Shown: positions 1 through 7,299 of the stretch, one piece after another
Numbering within the stretch: the stretch's first letter is position 1
How the letters are laid out: each line of letters opens with the position of its first letter
Source of the DNA: Dehalococcoidia bacterium
GTDB lineage: Bacteria; Chloroflexota; Dehalococcoidia; SZUA-161
NCBI GenBank assembly: GCA_030619685.1
Contig: JAUXAX010000034.1
Location: forward strand, 1 to 20,831
DNA length: 20,831 nucleotides
Reading direction: 5' to 3'
Notes under the pieces: generated by a model
Database searches by the model: none
What the model was told of the DNA's origin: nothing
What the model saw: only the letters and a program-made list of their open reading frames with translations
Position numbers and translations under genes: made by a program

Positions 1-508
1 TTCGCCCGTCAATAATGGCGTTGGTGTCCAAGACGATCAGATCACCTCTCCTTTCTCTCTTGGCTGAAGTAGCTGAAGAACCGCTGAAGAAGAACTGCAA
101 TACGGAAGGACCTTGCAGCACCATGATGGGTACGAAGAGACATGAAAAGAATACGGCGGCAGCAAGGGGAGCATAATTACCCCATGGGTCAGGGAGAAGA
201 GACAAAGGCAGCGCTATCAGGGCGCTGAATACAAGGGCAAGAGCCAGCCCGATGGCTGCGGCCACGAGGCTGTGTATTGGAATTAACCTTTGGACCAACC
301 GGAGGCGTTTGATCGCCCAGCGCCAGGGGCGTATGGCAATAAAGGGAGCTAGCAGGAACCCGAATACATAGGCTCCAATGGCAAAAGACAAAATCCACGT
401 CAGCTCATTGGTAGCCCCGCTCCTTTCGGCGATTGGGATAGCTAGCCTCCACCCCCCGATGCCTAAGACTGCTGCGACAAGAATACGGATAAAAAGTTCT
501 CCCCGCAT
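1..508 (-). CDS. PIN-domain membrane protein, YacL-like (partial, C-terminus outside window)
   Basis: The visible 169 residues start at ATG 508, with a GGGGAGG Shine-Dalgarno about 10 bases upstream. There are four likely membrane helices at roughly residues 5-24, 36-57, 80-103 and 114-132. A basic linker (KRERR) follows, then the first strand of a PIN nuclease domain with the motif LDTNAIIDGR; Asp161 would be the first metal-binding acidic residue. This order of N-terminal four-helix membrane part then PIN domain is that of the YacL family, which usually ends in a TRAM RNA-binding domain and is about 350-370 residues long. The rest lies beyond position 1, so the TRAM domain is not seen. Family members are thought to be membrane-bound ribonuclease-like proteins of unclear substrate. 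The gene has its own promoter just after the preceding zinc-finger gene. Confidence 0.85.
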   Translation of the reverse strand, partial: MRGELFIRILVAAVLGIGGWRLAIPIAERSGATNELTWILSFAIGAYVFGFLLAPFIAIRPWRWAIKRLRLVQRLIPIHSLVAAAIGLALALVFSALIALPLSLLPDPWGNYAPLAAAVFFSCLFVPIMVLQGPSVLQFFFSGSSATSAKRERRGDLIVLDTNAIIDGR

Positions 509-624
509 GAAAGCTGCTTCCTCCCCACTTTAGGCAATAAAAAATAATACTAGAGCACATCGCGATCTCCACAGGGAATGCCCATCCAGATATTGGTATA
601 AATGCCCTCTATAAATCCAGTAGG

Positions 625-653
625 ATGGTAGCACAAAAGCCGTGGTATGTCAA
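625..653 (-). promoter_or_regulatory. Promoter for the PIN-domain gene
   Basis: On the minus strand a perfect TTGACA (653-648) is followed by a 17-base spacer and TACCAT (630-625). A TG dinucleotide one base before the -10 box gives an extended -10. The expected start near 618 leaves a leader of about 110 nt before ATG 508. The -35 box begins three bases after the stop of the upstream gene (stop ends at 656), so the PIN gene can be transcribed separately from the recA-side operon. No intrinsic terminator is seen between the two. Confidence 0.7.
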
Positions 654-655
654 TT

Positions 656-1138
656 TCATCGCAGTCTGCTGACCGCGATGATGATGCCTAGAGCAAGCGC
701 AATCAAGACATATACGTTGAGAAAAGAATGCACAAAACCTAGGTGCGGTGTCTCGAGCAGGCTTCTAATGGTATAGCTCACCACCATACTTGTACCCGCG
801 ATCGCCTGCAGTCTGAGACCGCGCTTTCGGTTGACGGAGAGGCTCACCACTTCGCCGATGGCATAGCCAATACCGGCTGCAATGATGAGCCATAAGAAGC
901 CGCCGAAAGGAAGGAAAGGCCAAATTGCGCCCAGCGCTGAAGCGGTAGTCAGGCCAGCAGCAATTGCCCTTGCATAGAGGACGGGTGAAACGGCATAGAC
1001 TGGCAGCCGCTTCAGGGCGGCGCATTCGGGGCAGCGCGCACCTACCGGTGTCTGAACCAAGCACTTGGGGCAAATGGGCTGCCCGCATTTACCACACTTG
1101 AGGTTGGTCTCGGTCTCGGGGTGAAGTGCACATCTCAT
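656..1138 (-). CDS. B-box-like zinc-finger membrane protein, unknown function
   Basis: A 160-residue protein. The N-terminal 40 residues hold eight regularly spaced metal ligands: Cys3/His6, Cys15/Cys18, Cys23/Cys26 and Cys36/Cys39, in a context (HPET, CGKCGQPICPKCLV, PVGARCPEC) typical of the small B-box-type zinc fingers of Chloroflexota and Actinomycetota. The remainder is hydrophobic, with probably four membrane segments (about 54-75, 78-100, 108-128, 136-157). The zinc finger therefore sits on one face of the membrane, perhaps binding a partner. Its ATG overlaps the fabZ stop by four bases (ATGA), indicating translational coupling and a place at the end of the operon. The specific function is unknown; the fold assignment is by motif only. 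Confidence 0.8.
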   Translation of the reverse strand: MRCALHPETETNLKCGKCGQPICPKCLVQTPVGARCPECAALKRLPVYAVSPVLYARAIAAGLTTASALGAIWPFLPFGGFLWLIIAAGIGYAIGEVVSLSVNRKRGLRLQAIAGTSMVVSYTIRSLLETPHLGFVHSFLNVYVLIALALGIIIAVSRLR

Positions 1139-1593
1139 TCCTGCTCCCTACCTGGGGCTTGCTCTGGGTTGGCGATGGCGAAGGTCAGCTCACCTTCAGC
1201 AACAGTTTTTCCTTCCACAGACGCTTTAGCTGCACCCTTACCTATGTTACCTCTCATCTTGGTGAACTTCACCTCTAACCTTAGGCTGTCCCCAGGGAAC
1301 ACTGGCACACGAAAACGAAAGTTGTCAACCCCAGCGAAGAGAATAATCTTGCCCTTATGCTGGGGCAAGCTTAGTACCGCCACGGCACCGACTTGAGTTA
1401 GAGCTTCGATAATGAGCACTCCGGGGAAGATGGGGTAGCCTGGAAAATGACCCTGGAAGCAGAATTCTGTAGCAGTGACATTCTTGATTCCTACAGCTCC
1501 CTCGCCGGGCTGTAGGTCGATGACCCTATCAACGAGAAGGAAAGGCCAGCGGTGGGGGATTATCTGTTGAATTTCTCCAGCACCTAGCATCAT
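1135..1593 (-). CDS. fabZ: 3-hydroxyacyl-[acyl-carrier-protein] dehydratase
   Basis: A 152-residue cytosolic hot-dog-fold dehydratase of type II fatty acid synthesis, which removes water from 3-hydroxyacyl-ACP to give trans-2-enoyl-ACP. The N-terminus carries the family's IIPHRWPFLLVDRV signature. The catalytic segment GHFPGYPIFPGVLIIEALTQ supplies His49 and Glu63. Length is normal for FabZ, and the absence of a FabA-like central region argues against the isomerising dehydratase. The first of two tandem ATGs (1593) overlaps the stop of the PHP gene by four bases, and the stop in turn overlaps the start of the zinc-finger gene, so the three are translationally coupled. No other fatty-acid gene is in the window. 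Confidence 0.95.
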   Translation of the reverse strand: MMLGAGEIQQIIPHRWPFLLVDRVIDLQPGEGAVGIKNVTATEFCFQGHFPGYPIFPGVLIIEALTQVGAVAVLSLPQHKGKIILFAGVDNFRFRVPVFPGDSLRLEVKFTKMRGNIGKGAAKASVEGKTVAEGELTFAIANPEQAPGREQE

Positions 1594-2432
1594 GGGATCA
1601 CCATCCTTCTTCGCTCCGCTAGGGAGATGAATTGCTCGACTAACTCTTGGGGCAGGTCTACGCTGCCGATGTCAGCGCCAATGGTGTTATCCAGCCCATG
1701 GTAATCACTGCCTCCGGAAGCAATGAGGTCATACTTCATGGCCAGCGCCTGAAAGCGAGCTATTTTACTTGGGGAATAGTTGGCGTAGTATACCTCGAGG
1801 CCTGCTATTCCTGCTTTCTTCAGTTGAGGGACAAAGGTATCGAGGTATTCGATATATGCGGGGTGAGCAAGAAACGGCAAGCCGCCTATATTAAGGATTA
1901 ACTCAACTGCATCGAGTGGCGTCAACCTCTTACGTTCGACGTAGGCAGGCCCATTGCGACCGATGTACTTATTAAAGGCTTCCTTAAGGGAGGAGCTGTA
2001 GCCGCGTTCTAGAATCGCCTGGGCAATATGGGGTCGTCCTATGGTTCCTCCTGCGGCTAGTTCGAGCACCCTTTTCCAGTCGATATCGATGCCTATGTCG
2101 GCCAGCTTGGCCACCATCTTGTGCCCTCGCTCATAGCGGGAATTGCGCAGTTCCTCCAAGGTGTGCTTAAGTTCTGGGTCATGATAGTCTATAAAGTAGC
2201 CCAGGATATGCACCTCGCCTTGTGGCACATAGGTGTTTATTTCCACTCCTGGTATGACCAAAAGCTGCGGGAAGCTTTTGGCTGCTTCAAGGGCAGGAGG
2301 TATCCCTTCTACAGAGTCATGGTCGGTGATTGCGATGACGTCAAGCCCAAGCTGGGATGCCTTAAGAACTATCTCCTGCGGACTCAGCCTTCCGTCTGAG
2401 GCGGTAGTGTGTAGGTGAAGGTCTGCTTTCAT
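1590..2432 (-). CDS. PHP-domain phosphoesterase (TrpH / RNase AM-like)
   Basis: A 280-residue PHP-superfamily metal-dependent phosphoesterase. Ligand motifs are in order: HLHTTASDG (His6, His8, Asp13), ITDHD (residues 35-39), PGVEIN (Glu64), LAHP near residue 188, and GGSDYHG near the C-terminus. The architecture matches the YciV/TrpH group, characterised members of which remove the 3' phosphate from 3',5'-bisphosphonucleotides or trim 5' ends of short RNAs. A histidinol phosphatase is less likely because no histidine genes are nearby. Its ATG shares one base with the ymdB stop (TAATG). Placement after RNase Y and YmdB supports a role in RNA end-processing or nucleotide salvage, but the exact substrate is not visible from sequence. 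Confidence 0.85.
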   Translation of the reverse strand: MKADLHLHTTASDGRLSPQEIVLKASQLGLDVIAITDHDSVEGIPPALEAAKSFPQLLVIPGVEINTYVPQGEVHILGYFIDYHDPELKHTLEELRNSRYERGHKMVAKLADIGIDIDWKRVLELAAGGTIGRPHIAQAILERGYSSSLKEAFNKYIGRNGPAYVERKRLTPLDAVELILNIGGLPFLAHPAYIEYLDTFVPQLKKAGIAGLEVYYANYSPSKIARFQALAMKYDLIASGGSDYHGLDNTIGADIGSVDLPQELVEQFISLAERRRMVIP

Positions 2433-3202
2433 TACTGCTTCAACTCTAGGTCAAGACGGCTGATGCTTAAAGCCTTGCCGCTCTCATCCTCCACCTCCAC
2501 CAGAACTGAGTTGAACGTTATGTTTCCCTTGCCTACTGATAGGCGATGGGGCATTAGTGTAAGAAACCGATCGATCGCCAATTCAGTATCGTCGCCGATA
2601 ACTGAGTCGGCAGCCCCTACCATACCCACGTCGCTCACAAATGCGGTACCTCGTGGTAGGATCCTGGTATCGACAGTGCCAACGTGGGTATGGGTTCCGA
2701 GCACTGCACTGACGCGACCATCTAGATACCAGCCCAAAGCGACTTTCTCCGCAGTTGCTTCTCCATGGAAATCGACCAGTATTACTGGAGGTCTGGGAGC
2801 AACCTCTTCGAGTAAGTGGTCCATGGCGCGGAAAGGGCAGTCGAAATGTCCCACAAAGACGCGCCCCGATAGGTTTACCACTATTGCTCGGTCTGTGATG
2901 AGGTAGCCATGACCGGGCGCACCTGGCGGCAGATTCAGTGGGCGCAGGATACGTGGCTCAACTTCCAGATGGGGAATAATCTCTTTGTGGTGCCAGATAT
3001 GGTTGCCCGAGGTAATGACGTCTACCCCGCACTGGAAGAATTCCTCAGCGGTGGATGGGGTAAGCCCTATACCGCCTGCGGCGTTTTCGCCATTGGCAAC
3101 AACCAGATCGACCTCGTGCTTATGACGCAACTCGGGCAACAGCGCTGCCATGCCCTTCCTGCCCGGCTTGCCTATCACGTCGCCTATCATTAGTATTCTC
3201 AA
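2432..3202 (-). CDS. ymdB: YmdB-family metallophosphodiesterase (2',3'-cyclic nucleotide phosphodiesterase)
   Basis: 256 residues, the full length of the family. Calcineurin-like ligand motifs are GDVIGKPGR (Asp8), NGENAAGG (Glu39, Asn40), SGNHIWHH (Asn67, His68), DFHGEAT (His146) and GTHTHVGT (His171, His173). These match the dinuclear metal site of Bacillus subtilis YmdB, which hydrolyses 2',3'-cAMP and influences biofilm and RNA-turnover phenotypes. It lies 27 bases downstream of rny, the same neighbourhood as in many Gram-positive genomes, and is coupled to the following PHP gene by a one-base overlap. Start ATG 3202 encodes the canonical MRILMIGD beginning. Confidence 0.92.
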   Translation of the reverse strand: MRILMIGDVIGKPGRKGMAALLPELRHKHEVDLVVANGENAAGGIGLTPSTAEEFFQCGVDVITSGNHIWHHKEIIPHLEVEPRILRPLNLPPGAPGHGYLITDRAIVVNLSGRVFVGHFDCPFRAMDHLLEEVAPRPPVILVDFHGEATAEKVALGWYLDGRVSAVLGTHTHVGTVDTRILPRGTAFVSDVGMVGAADSVIGDDTELAIDRFLTLMPHRLSVGKGNITFNSVLVEVEDESGKALSISRLDLELKQ

Positions 3203-3229
3203 TAGGCCTCTACTAGGTAGAATCGGTTT

Positions 3230-4759
3230 CTACTTAGCATAATCCACTGCCCGTGTCTCTCGGATGACAGTAACCTTTATCTGCCCCGGGTACTGGAGAC
3301 TTTCTTCTATCTTCTTAACAATATCTCGGGCCAATCTCACTGCGCTCAGGTCATCGATGTCCTGGGGTTTAACCAGGATACGGACCTCCCGACCGGCCTG
3401 AATGGCGAACGATTTCTCCACTCCGGGGAAGCTTGATGCTACGTTTTCCAACGCCTCGAGCCGCTTCAGGTGTTGTTCCAGAGACTCTCGTCTTGCCCCT
3501 GGCCTTGAGCTGGAGATGGCGTCAGCGGCGGTAACGATGAATCCGAAGACACCTATAGAATCTGCCTCGCCATGATGCTCAGCAATAGCTTTAGATACCT
3601 CCGTTGATTTGCCCAGTCTTCTGGTTATGTCGGCACCGATCGCGGCATGTGGGCCCTCGAATTCCTGATCTGCTGCTTTGCCAATGTCATGTAACAGCCC
3701 TGCTGTTCTAGCTATATTGACATCAGCCCCCAACTCAGCGGCGATCATCGCTGACAGATACGATACCTCGATGCTATGGGTGAGCACGTTCTGTCCGTAG
3801 CTAAAGCGAAATTTGAGTTGTCCCAGTAGCTTGATTATCTCGGGATGAAGTCCAACGACTCCCGATTTGTAAGCTGCTTGTTCTCCCTCGGTCTGGATGA
3901 TAGCATCTACCTCATCCTTGGCCTTGGCCACTACCTCCTCAATACGAGCGGGATGGATACGGCCATCCAGGATGAGCTTTTCCAGTGCTAACCTAGCTAC
4001 CTCGCGGCGGATTGGGTCAAAGCAAGAGACGGTTACTGCCTCCGGGGTATCGTCTACGATAAGGTCGACCCCAGTAGCGTTCTCCAGTGCCCTGATATTG
4101 CGTCCCTCGCGACCGATGAGCCGCCCCTTCATATCGTCAGAGGGCAGAGGGACTACAGACACCGTGGTCTCGGAGGTAACGTCAGTAGCACACCTCTGAA
4201 TGGAGAAGGCAACGATCTCCCTGGCCTTCTGGTCAGCCTCCTCTTTTAGCTGAGCCTCGATCTCACGGATGCGTTGCGCCATATCTTGACGGCTTTCCTC
4301 CTCTACCATCGTCAGCAGCAGTTCTTTGGCCTCGGCTGTAGACATGCCGGAGATAAGCTCAAGCTGATGTACCTGCTTTTTCTTGAACTCTTCGAGCTGG
4401 GCCATGGATCTATCTATCTCTTTCTCCTTTGCTCCCACGTGGTGCTCTTTCCGCTCAAGAGCTTCGGTTTTGCGGTCAAGGTTCTCTTCTTTCTGAGAGA
4501 TGCGTCTTTCCTGGCGGTGAAGCTCGGAACGGCGCGAACGAGTCTCAGACTCAACATCAGCCCTGATCTTCAGTGTTTCCTCCTTGGCTTCAAGGAGGAT
4601 TTCCTTTTGCTGGGTGACGGCATCATCCAGAATCTTGGCGGCACCCTTCTCGGCGCGGTGAAACCTCCTGGCCCTTATGAGATTCTGGGTGAGGAAGCCG
4701 ATCCCCACACCGAGGAGGAGTGTCAATAAGACAATGGGTGCCAGTAACATCGGTTCCAT
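3230..4759 (-). CDS. rny: Ribonuclease Y, membrane-anchored endoribonuclease
   Basis: 509 residues with the complete RNase Y layout. A single N-terminal membrane anchor (about residues 4-24) is followed by a long charged coiled coil (about 30-190), a KH RNA-binding domain (about 200-265, with [12 protein letters not shown] at 212-223), and an HD hydrolase domain with LLHDIGKA (His357, Asp358) plus a second AEHH motif near residue 393. RNase Y starts mRNA decay in bacteria lacking RNase E and is tethered to the inner face of the membrane. It sits 21 bases after recX and 27 before ymdB. The coiled coil contains many Glu/Lys/Arg heptads and no interruption. Start ATG 4759 puts the anchor at the extreme N-terminus, as expected. 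Confidence 0.96.
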   Translation of the reverse strand: MEPMLLAPIVLLTLLLGVGIGFLTQNLIRARRFHRAEKGAAKILDDAVTQQKEILLEAKEETLKIRADVESETRSRRSELHRQERRISQKEENLDRKTEALERKEHHVGAKEKEIDRSMAQLEEFKKKQVHQLELISGMSTAEAKELLLTMVEEESRQDMAQRIREIEAQLKEEADQKAREIVAFSIQRCATDVTSETTVSVVPLPSDDMKGRLIGREGRNIRALENATGVDLIVDDTPEAVTVSCFDPIRREVARLALEKLILDGRIHPARIEEVVAKAKDEVDAIIQTEGEQAAYKSGVVGLHPEIIKLLGQLKFRFSYGQNVLTHSIEVSYLSAMIAAELGADVNIARTAGLLHDIGKAADQEFEGPHAAIGADITRRLGKSTEVSKAIAEHHGEADSIGVFGFIVTAADAISSSRPGARRESLEQHLKRLEALENVASSFPGVEKSFAIQAGREVRILVKPQDIDDLSAVRLARDIVKKIEESLQYPGQIKVTVIRETRAVDYAK

Positions 4760-4780
4760 TTTTAAGACCTTTCTTTTCCA

Positions 4781-5419
4781 CTAGTTTGGCTGCGCATCAT
4801 CCCGCTCCTGCCATACGCGGTCGATGGTCCGATTGACTAGCTCATAATCAAAACCACGCCGCTTCAGGAAGTCCCCCAAACGCTTACGAAAGCTGGAGTG
4901 GTCTAAGCGTGCAAGCGAGCGTGCCTTTCTTTGTGCTGCACGATAGGCACTTGGCTCGTCATCGACCCCCGCGGTGGCCTCAGCGATGGTCTCGGCGTCA
5001 ACACCCTTTTGCTTCAACTCCAATTCTATGAGTCGGCGGCTACGCGGTCTGAAGTTCTCCCTGTTCTCCCGCCAAAACTGGGCGAAGGCGATATCATCCA
5101 CCAATCCCCGTTCCTTTAATCGGGCAAGCACCTGCTGGATGGTGTCAGTGTCGAAGCCGTGACGATTCAGTCGAGCCCTTATTTCCGCCTCACTTCTAGG
5201 GCGTGGGCTCATATACTTCAGCGCGCTGTCCAGCGAGCTTTGAAGTCGGTCAGCGCTCTTAAGCCTTTCGATCTCGGGAAGCGATAGCGTCTGTCCTTGG
5301 TGAAGCCCGGCCTCAGCCGCTACAGGAAGGCTCAAGCTGAAGGCAAAGCCTTTGTCTAGGAATACCTTGACTCTTCCCCTTCGTTGCATCTGGGTCTCGA
5401 TGACGGTGACCGTGTTCAT
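4781..5419 (-). CDS. recX: Regulatory protein RecX
   Basis: A RecX-family protein that binds RecA filaments and limits recombinase activity. The start is placed at ATG 5419 (MNTVTVIETQ, 212 residues) because a GAGGAAG Shine-Dalgarno lies just upstream. An in-frame ATG at 5440 would add seven residues but has no good ribosome binding site. The sequence shows the family's three-helix repeats: a segment with ALKYMSPRPRSEAEIRARL, then VLARLKERGLVDDIAFAQFW, then LIELELKQKGVD and a C-terminal DFLKRRGFDYELVNRTID. It directly follows recA (89-base gap, no terminator seen), the usual arrangement, so RecA and its modulator are made together. Confidence 0.9.
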   Translation of the reverse strand: MNTVTVIETQMQRRGRVKVFLDKGFAFSLSLPVAAEAGLHQGQTLSLPEIERLKSADRLQSSLDSALKYMSPRPRSEAEIRARLNRHGFDTDTIQQVLARLKERGLVDDIAFAQFWRENRENFRPRSRRLIELELKQKGVDAETIAEATAGVDDEPSAYRAAQRKARSLARLDHSSFRKRLGDFLKRRGFDYELVNRTIDRVWQERDDAQPN

Positions 5420-5508
5420 GCTCTTCCTCAATAGGCACATTAGACTGAGGCAGGATTGAACATGCCTGTTAGGCGTCGCGCTGGAGTGTTGGAAGGGGCA
5501 AATCGGAG

Positions 5509-6558
5509 CTAGTCTGGTGAGTCTGCTATTGCGGGCTCAAGCTTGGCGGAGAAGGATAGGGCTCCCTCTTGGGCGCTGGTAGTTGCCTTGATCTGGCGCT
5601 GAATCTGTTGAGCGAGGTTTTGGTGTTGCCTGAGGTATTCCTTGGCATTCTCACGACCCTGCCCGAGACGCGTCTCGTCAAGGGAGAAAAAGGCCCCGGT
5701 TTTCTTCACTATGCCCATCTCGACACCTAGGTCGAGGATATCGCTCTCTTTGCTGATACCTTCGTCAAACATGATGTCGAACTCGGCTGACCTGAAGGGG
5801 GGAGCGACCTTGTTCTTGACTACCTTGGCCCTAATCCTGGTGCCCACTACCTTGTTTCCTATTTTGATGTTCTCTACTCGCCTGAGGTCGATCCGTACTG
5901 AGCTGTAGAACTTGAGGGCCCTGCCTCCAGGAGTTACCTCCGGATTGCCAAAGACAATACCAACCTTCTCTCTGAGCTGGTTAACGAATACCACAGCGGT
6001 ATGCGACTTGCTTATGACCGCTGTCAGTTTCCGCAACGCCTGGGACATTAGTCGCGCTTGCAATCCGACATGGGCATCTCCCATATCACCTTCGAGTTCT
6101 GCCCTGGGCACCAGCGCTGCCACGCTGTCGATGGCTATCACATCGAGAGCACCGCTGCGAACCAGTGTTTCGGTGATCTCTAGGGCTTGCTCCCCGGTAT
6201 CGGGCTGCGAGATGAGCAGGTCATCTAGCTTAACCCCGCAGGTGGCGGCGTAGGTGGGATCGAGGGCGTGTTCTACATCGATATACGCCGCCATCCCACC
6301 TGATTTCTGGGCCTCAGCCAGGATATGCTGGCTAAGTGTTGATTTGCCTGCGGCCTCGGGTCCGAAGATTTCAGTAACGCGACCTCGAGGAATGCCGCCA
6401 ATGCCAAGGGCTAAGTCCAATGAGAGTGACCCGGTGGAGATAGACTCAACCACAACCTTTGCGCTTCCTTCCCCTAGCTTCATGATTGAGCCTTTGCCGA
6501 ATTGCCTTTCGATCTGGCCGATCGCTAAATCGAGCGCCTTTTCCTTCTCTGTTACCAT
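5509..6558 (-). CDS. recA: Recombinase RecA
   Basis: 349 residues, normal length. Walker A is GPEAAGKST at 66-74, the catalytic glutamate is Glu96 in YIDVEHALD, Walker B is VIAIDS at about 140-145, DNA-binding loop L1 is around [14 protein letters not shown], and loop L2 is around [20 protein letters not shown]. The C-terminal domain contains [12 protein letters not shown] and ends in a short acidic tail (IADSPD). RecA forms ATP-dependent filaments on single-stranded DNA, exchanges strands and triggers LexA self-cleavage. ATG 6558 follows a weak AGGAT Shine-Dalgarno. It is the first gene of the leftward series and is divergent from ogt. A palindrome overlapping its putative promoter may be an operator. 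Confidence 0.98.
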   Translation of the reverse strand: MVTEKEKALDLAIGQIERQFGKGSIMKLGEGSAKVVVESISTGSLSLDLALGIGGIPRGRVTEIFGPEAAGKSTLSQHILAEAQKSGGMAAYIDVEHALDPTYAATCGVKLDDLLISQPDTGEQALEITETLVRSGALDVIAIDSVAALVPRAELEGDMGDAHVGLQARLMSQALRKLTAVISKSHTAVVFVNQLREKVGIVFGNPEVTPGGRALKFYSSVRIDLRRVENIKIGNKVVGTRIRAKVVKNKVAPPFRSAEFDIMFDEGISKESDILDLGVEMGIVKKTGAFFSLDETRLGQGRENAKEYLRQHQNLAQQIQRQIKATTSAQEGALSFSAKLEPAIADSPD

Positions 6559-6620
6559 ATCCTAGTTCCCCGAATTGAGCACTCCAACTTACTCCTGTGC
6601 AACTCTTCCTCAGCCAATCG

Positions 6621-6648
6621 GCTATATGCTAGCATATTTGGGCAACAA
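6621..6648 (-). promoter_or_regulatory. Putative recA promoter with overlapping palindrome
   Basis: On the minus strand TTGTTG (6648-6643), a 16-base spacer and TATAGC (6626-6621) form a moderate sigma-70-type promoter, giving a leader of roughly 55 nt to recA. A perfect 14-base palindrome, atatgctagcatat (6624-6637), fills most of the spacer and the start of the -10 box. That is where a repressor such as LexA would block transcription. The promoter match is imperfect, and neither the palindrome's identity nor a LexA gene is in view. Confidence 0.4.
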
Positions 6649-6780
6649 ATACAAGAGCAGCCTCACGATGTAATGTAGTGCTATGCTAAGAGGTGATTTG
6701 ACCGGTTTTGAGCAAGGGGAGGATAGCGCCAGATTGTAAATCTTATCGGTTTGGATTATAGTCAAGCCGTGAACATAGCT

Positions 6781-7299
6781 ATGCGGTTTGGTTTGAAAGT
6801 CAGATATACCATTGTTGGCACCAGGCTTGGTTGGGTCGTGATAGGCGGTTCTGAGATGGGGCTAAGCTTTCTCACCTTGCCTCAGCCATCTCTTGAGACA
6901 GCGCTTGCTGGGATTGAAGACTTTGTCAAGGAGGCGGTCGAGGAGGATGCTTTTGGTGACCTTCCCTTCCGACTCCAGTGCTACTTCAATGGCGAGATGG
7001 TAACATTCCCTGATAGGCTTGACCTTGAGGGGGCTAGTGACTTTCAGCAGGTCGTCTGGACTGCGACTCGCTCTATCCCTTACGGGGAGGTTAGGAGCTA
7101 TGCTTGGGTGGCGAAGCGAATTGAGAGACCTGGGGCGAGCCGCGCTGTGGGAGGAACACTGGCTCGAAACCGCTTCCCGATCATCGTGCCCTGTCATCGG
7201 GTGGTGGCTAGCGATGGCACCCTGGGAGGATTTGGCGGCGGCCTGGGGCTGAAGAAGCACCTTCTTGACCTGGAGGCTAGCCGGGGTGAGAAAGGCTAA
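6781..7299 (+). CDS. ogt: Methylated-DNA--protein-cysteine methyltransferase (Ogt/MGMT type)
   Basis: A suicide DNA repair enzyme that transfers alkyl groups from O6-alkylguanine (and O4-alkylthymine) to its own cysteine. Counting from ATG 6781 (172 residues), the N-terminal ribonuclease-like domain covers about 9-75. The C-terminal DNA-binding domain includes IPYGEVRSY, the helix with SRAVGG, and the active-site motif PCHRVV with Cys138. The usual Asn-Pro before the active site reads Asn-Arg here (LARNRFPII). The start is uncertain: TTG 6751 and GTG 6769 are also in frame, and none of the three has a Shine-Dalgarno, whereas an in-frame ATT at 6733 does. The gene diverges from recA, and its last four bases overlap the end of dnaE on the other strand. 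Confidence 0.88.
   Translation: MRFGLKVRYTIVGTRLGWVVIGGSEMGLSFLTLPQPSLETALAGIEDFVKEAVEEDAFGDLPFRLQCYFNGEMVTFPDRLDLEGASDFQQVVWTATRSIPYGEVRSYAWVAKRIERPGASRAVGGTLARNRFPIIVPCHRVVASDGTLGGFGGGLGLKKHLLDLEASRGEKG

Noticed and set aside
189..398. 69-codon minus-strand frame near the left edge
   Set aside because: The overlapping minus-strand frame of the PIN-domain protein (1-508) has clear membrane helices and the LDTNAIIDGR motif; this one is a shadow.
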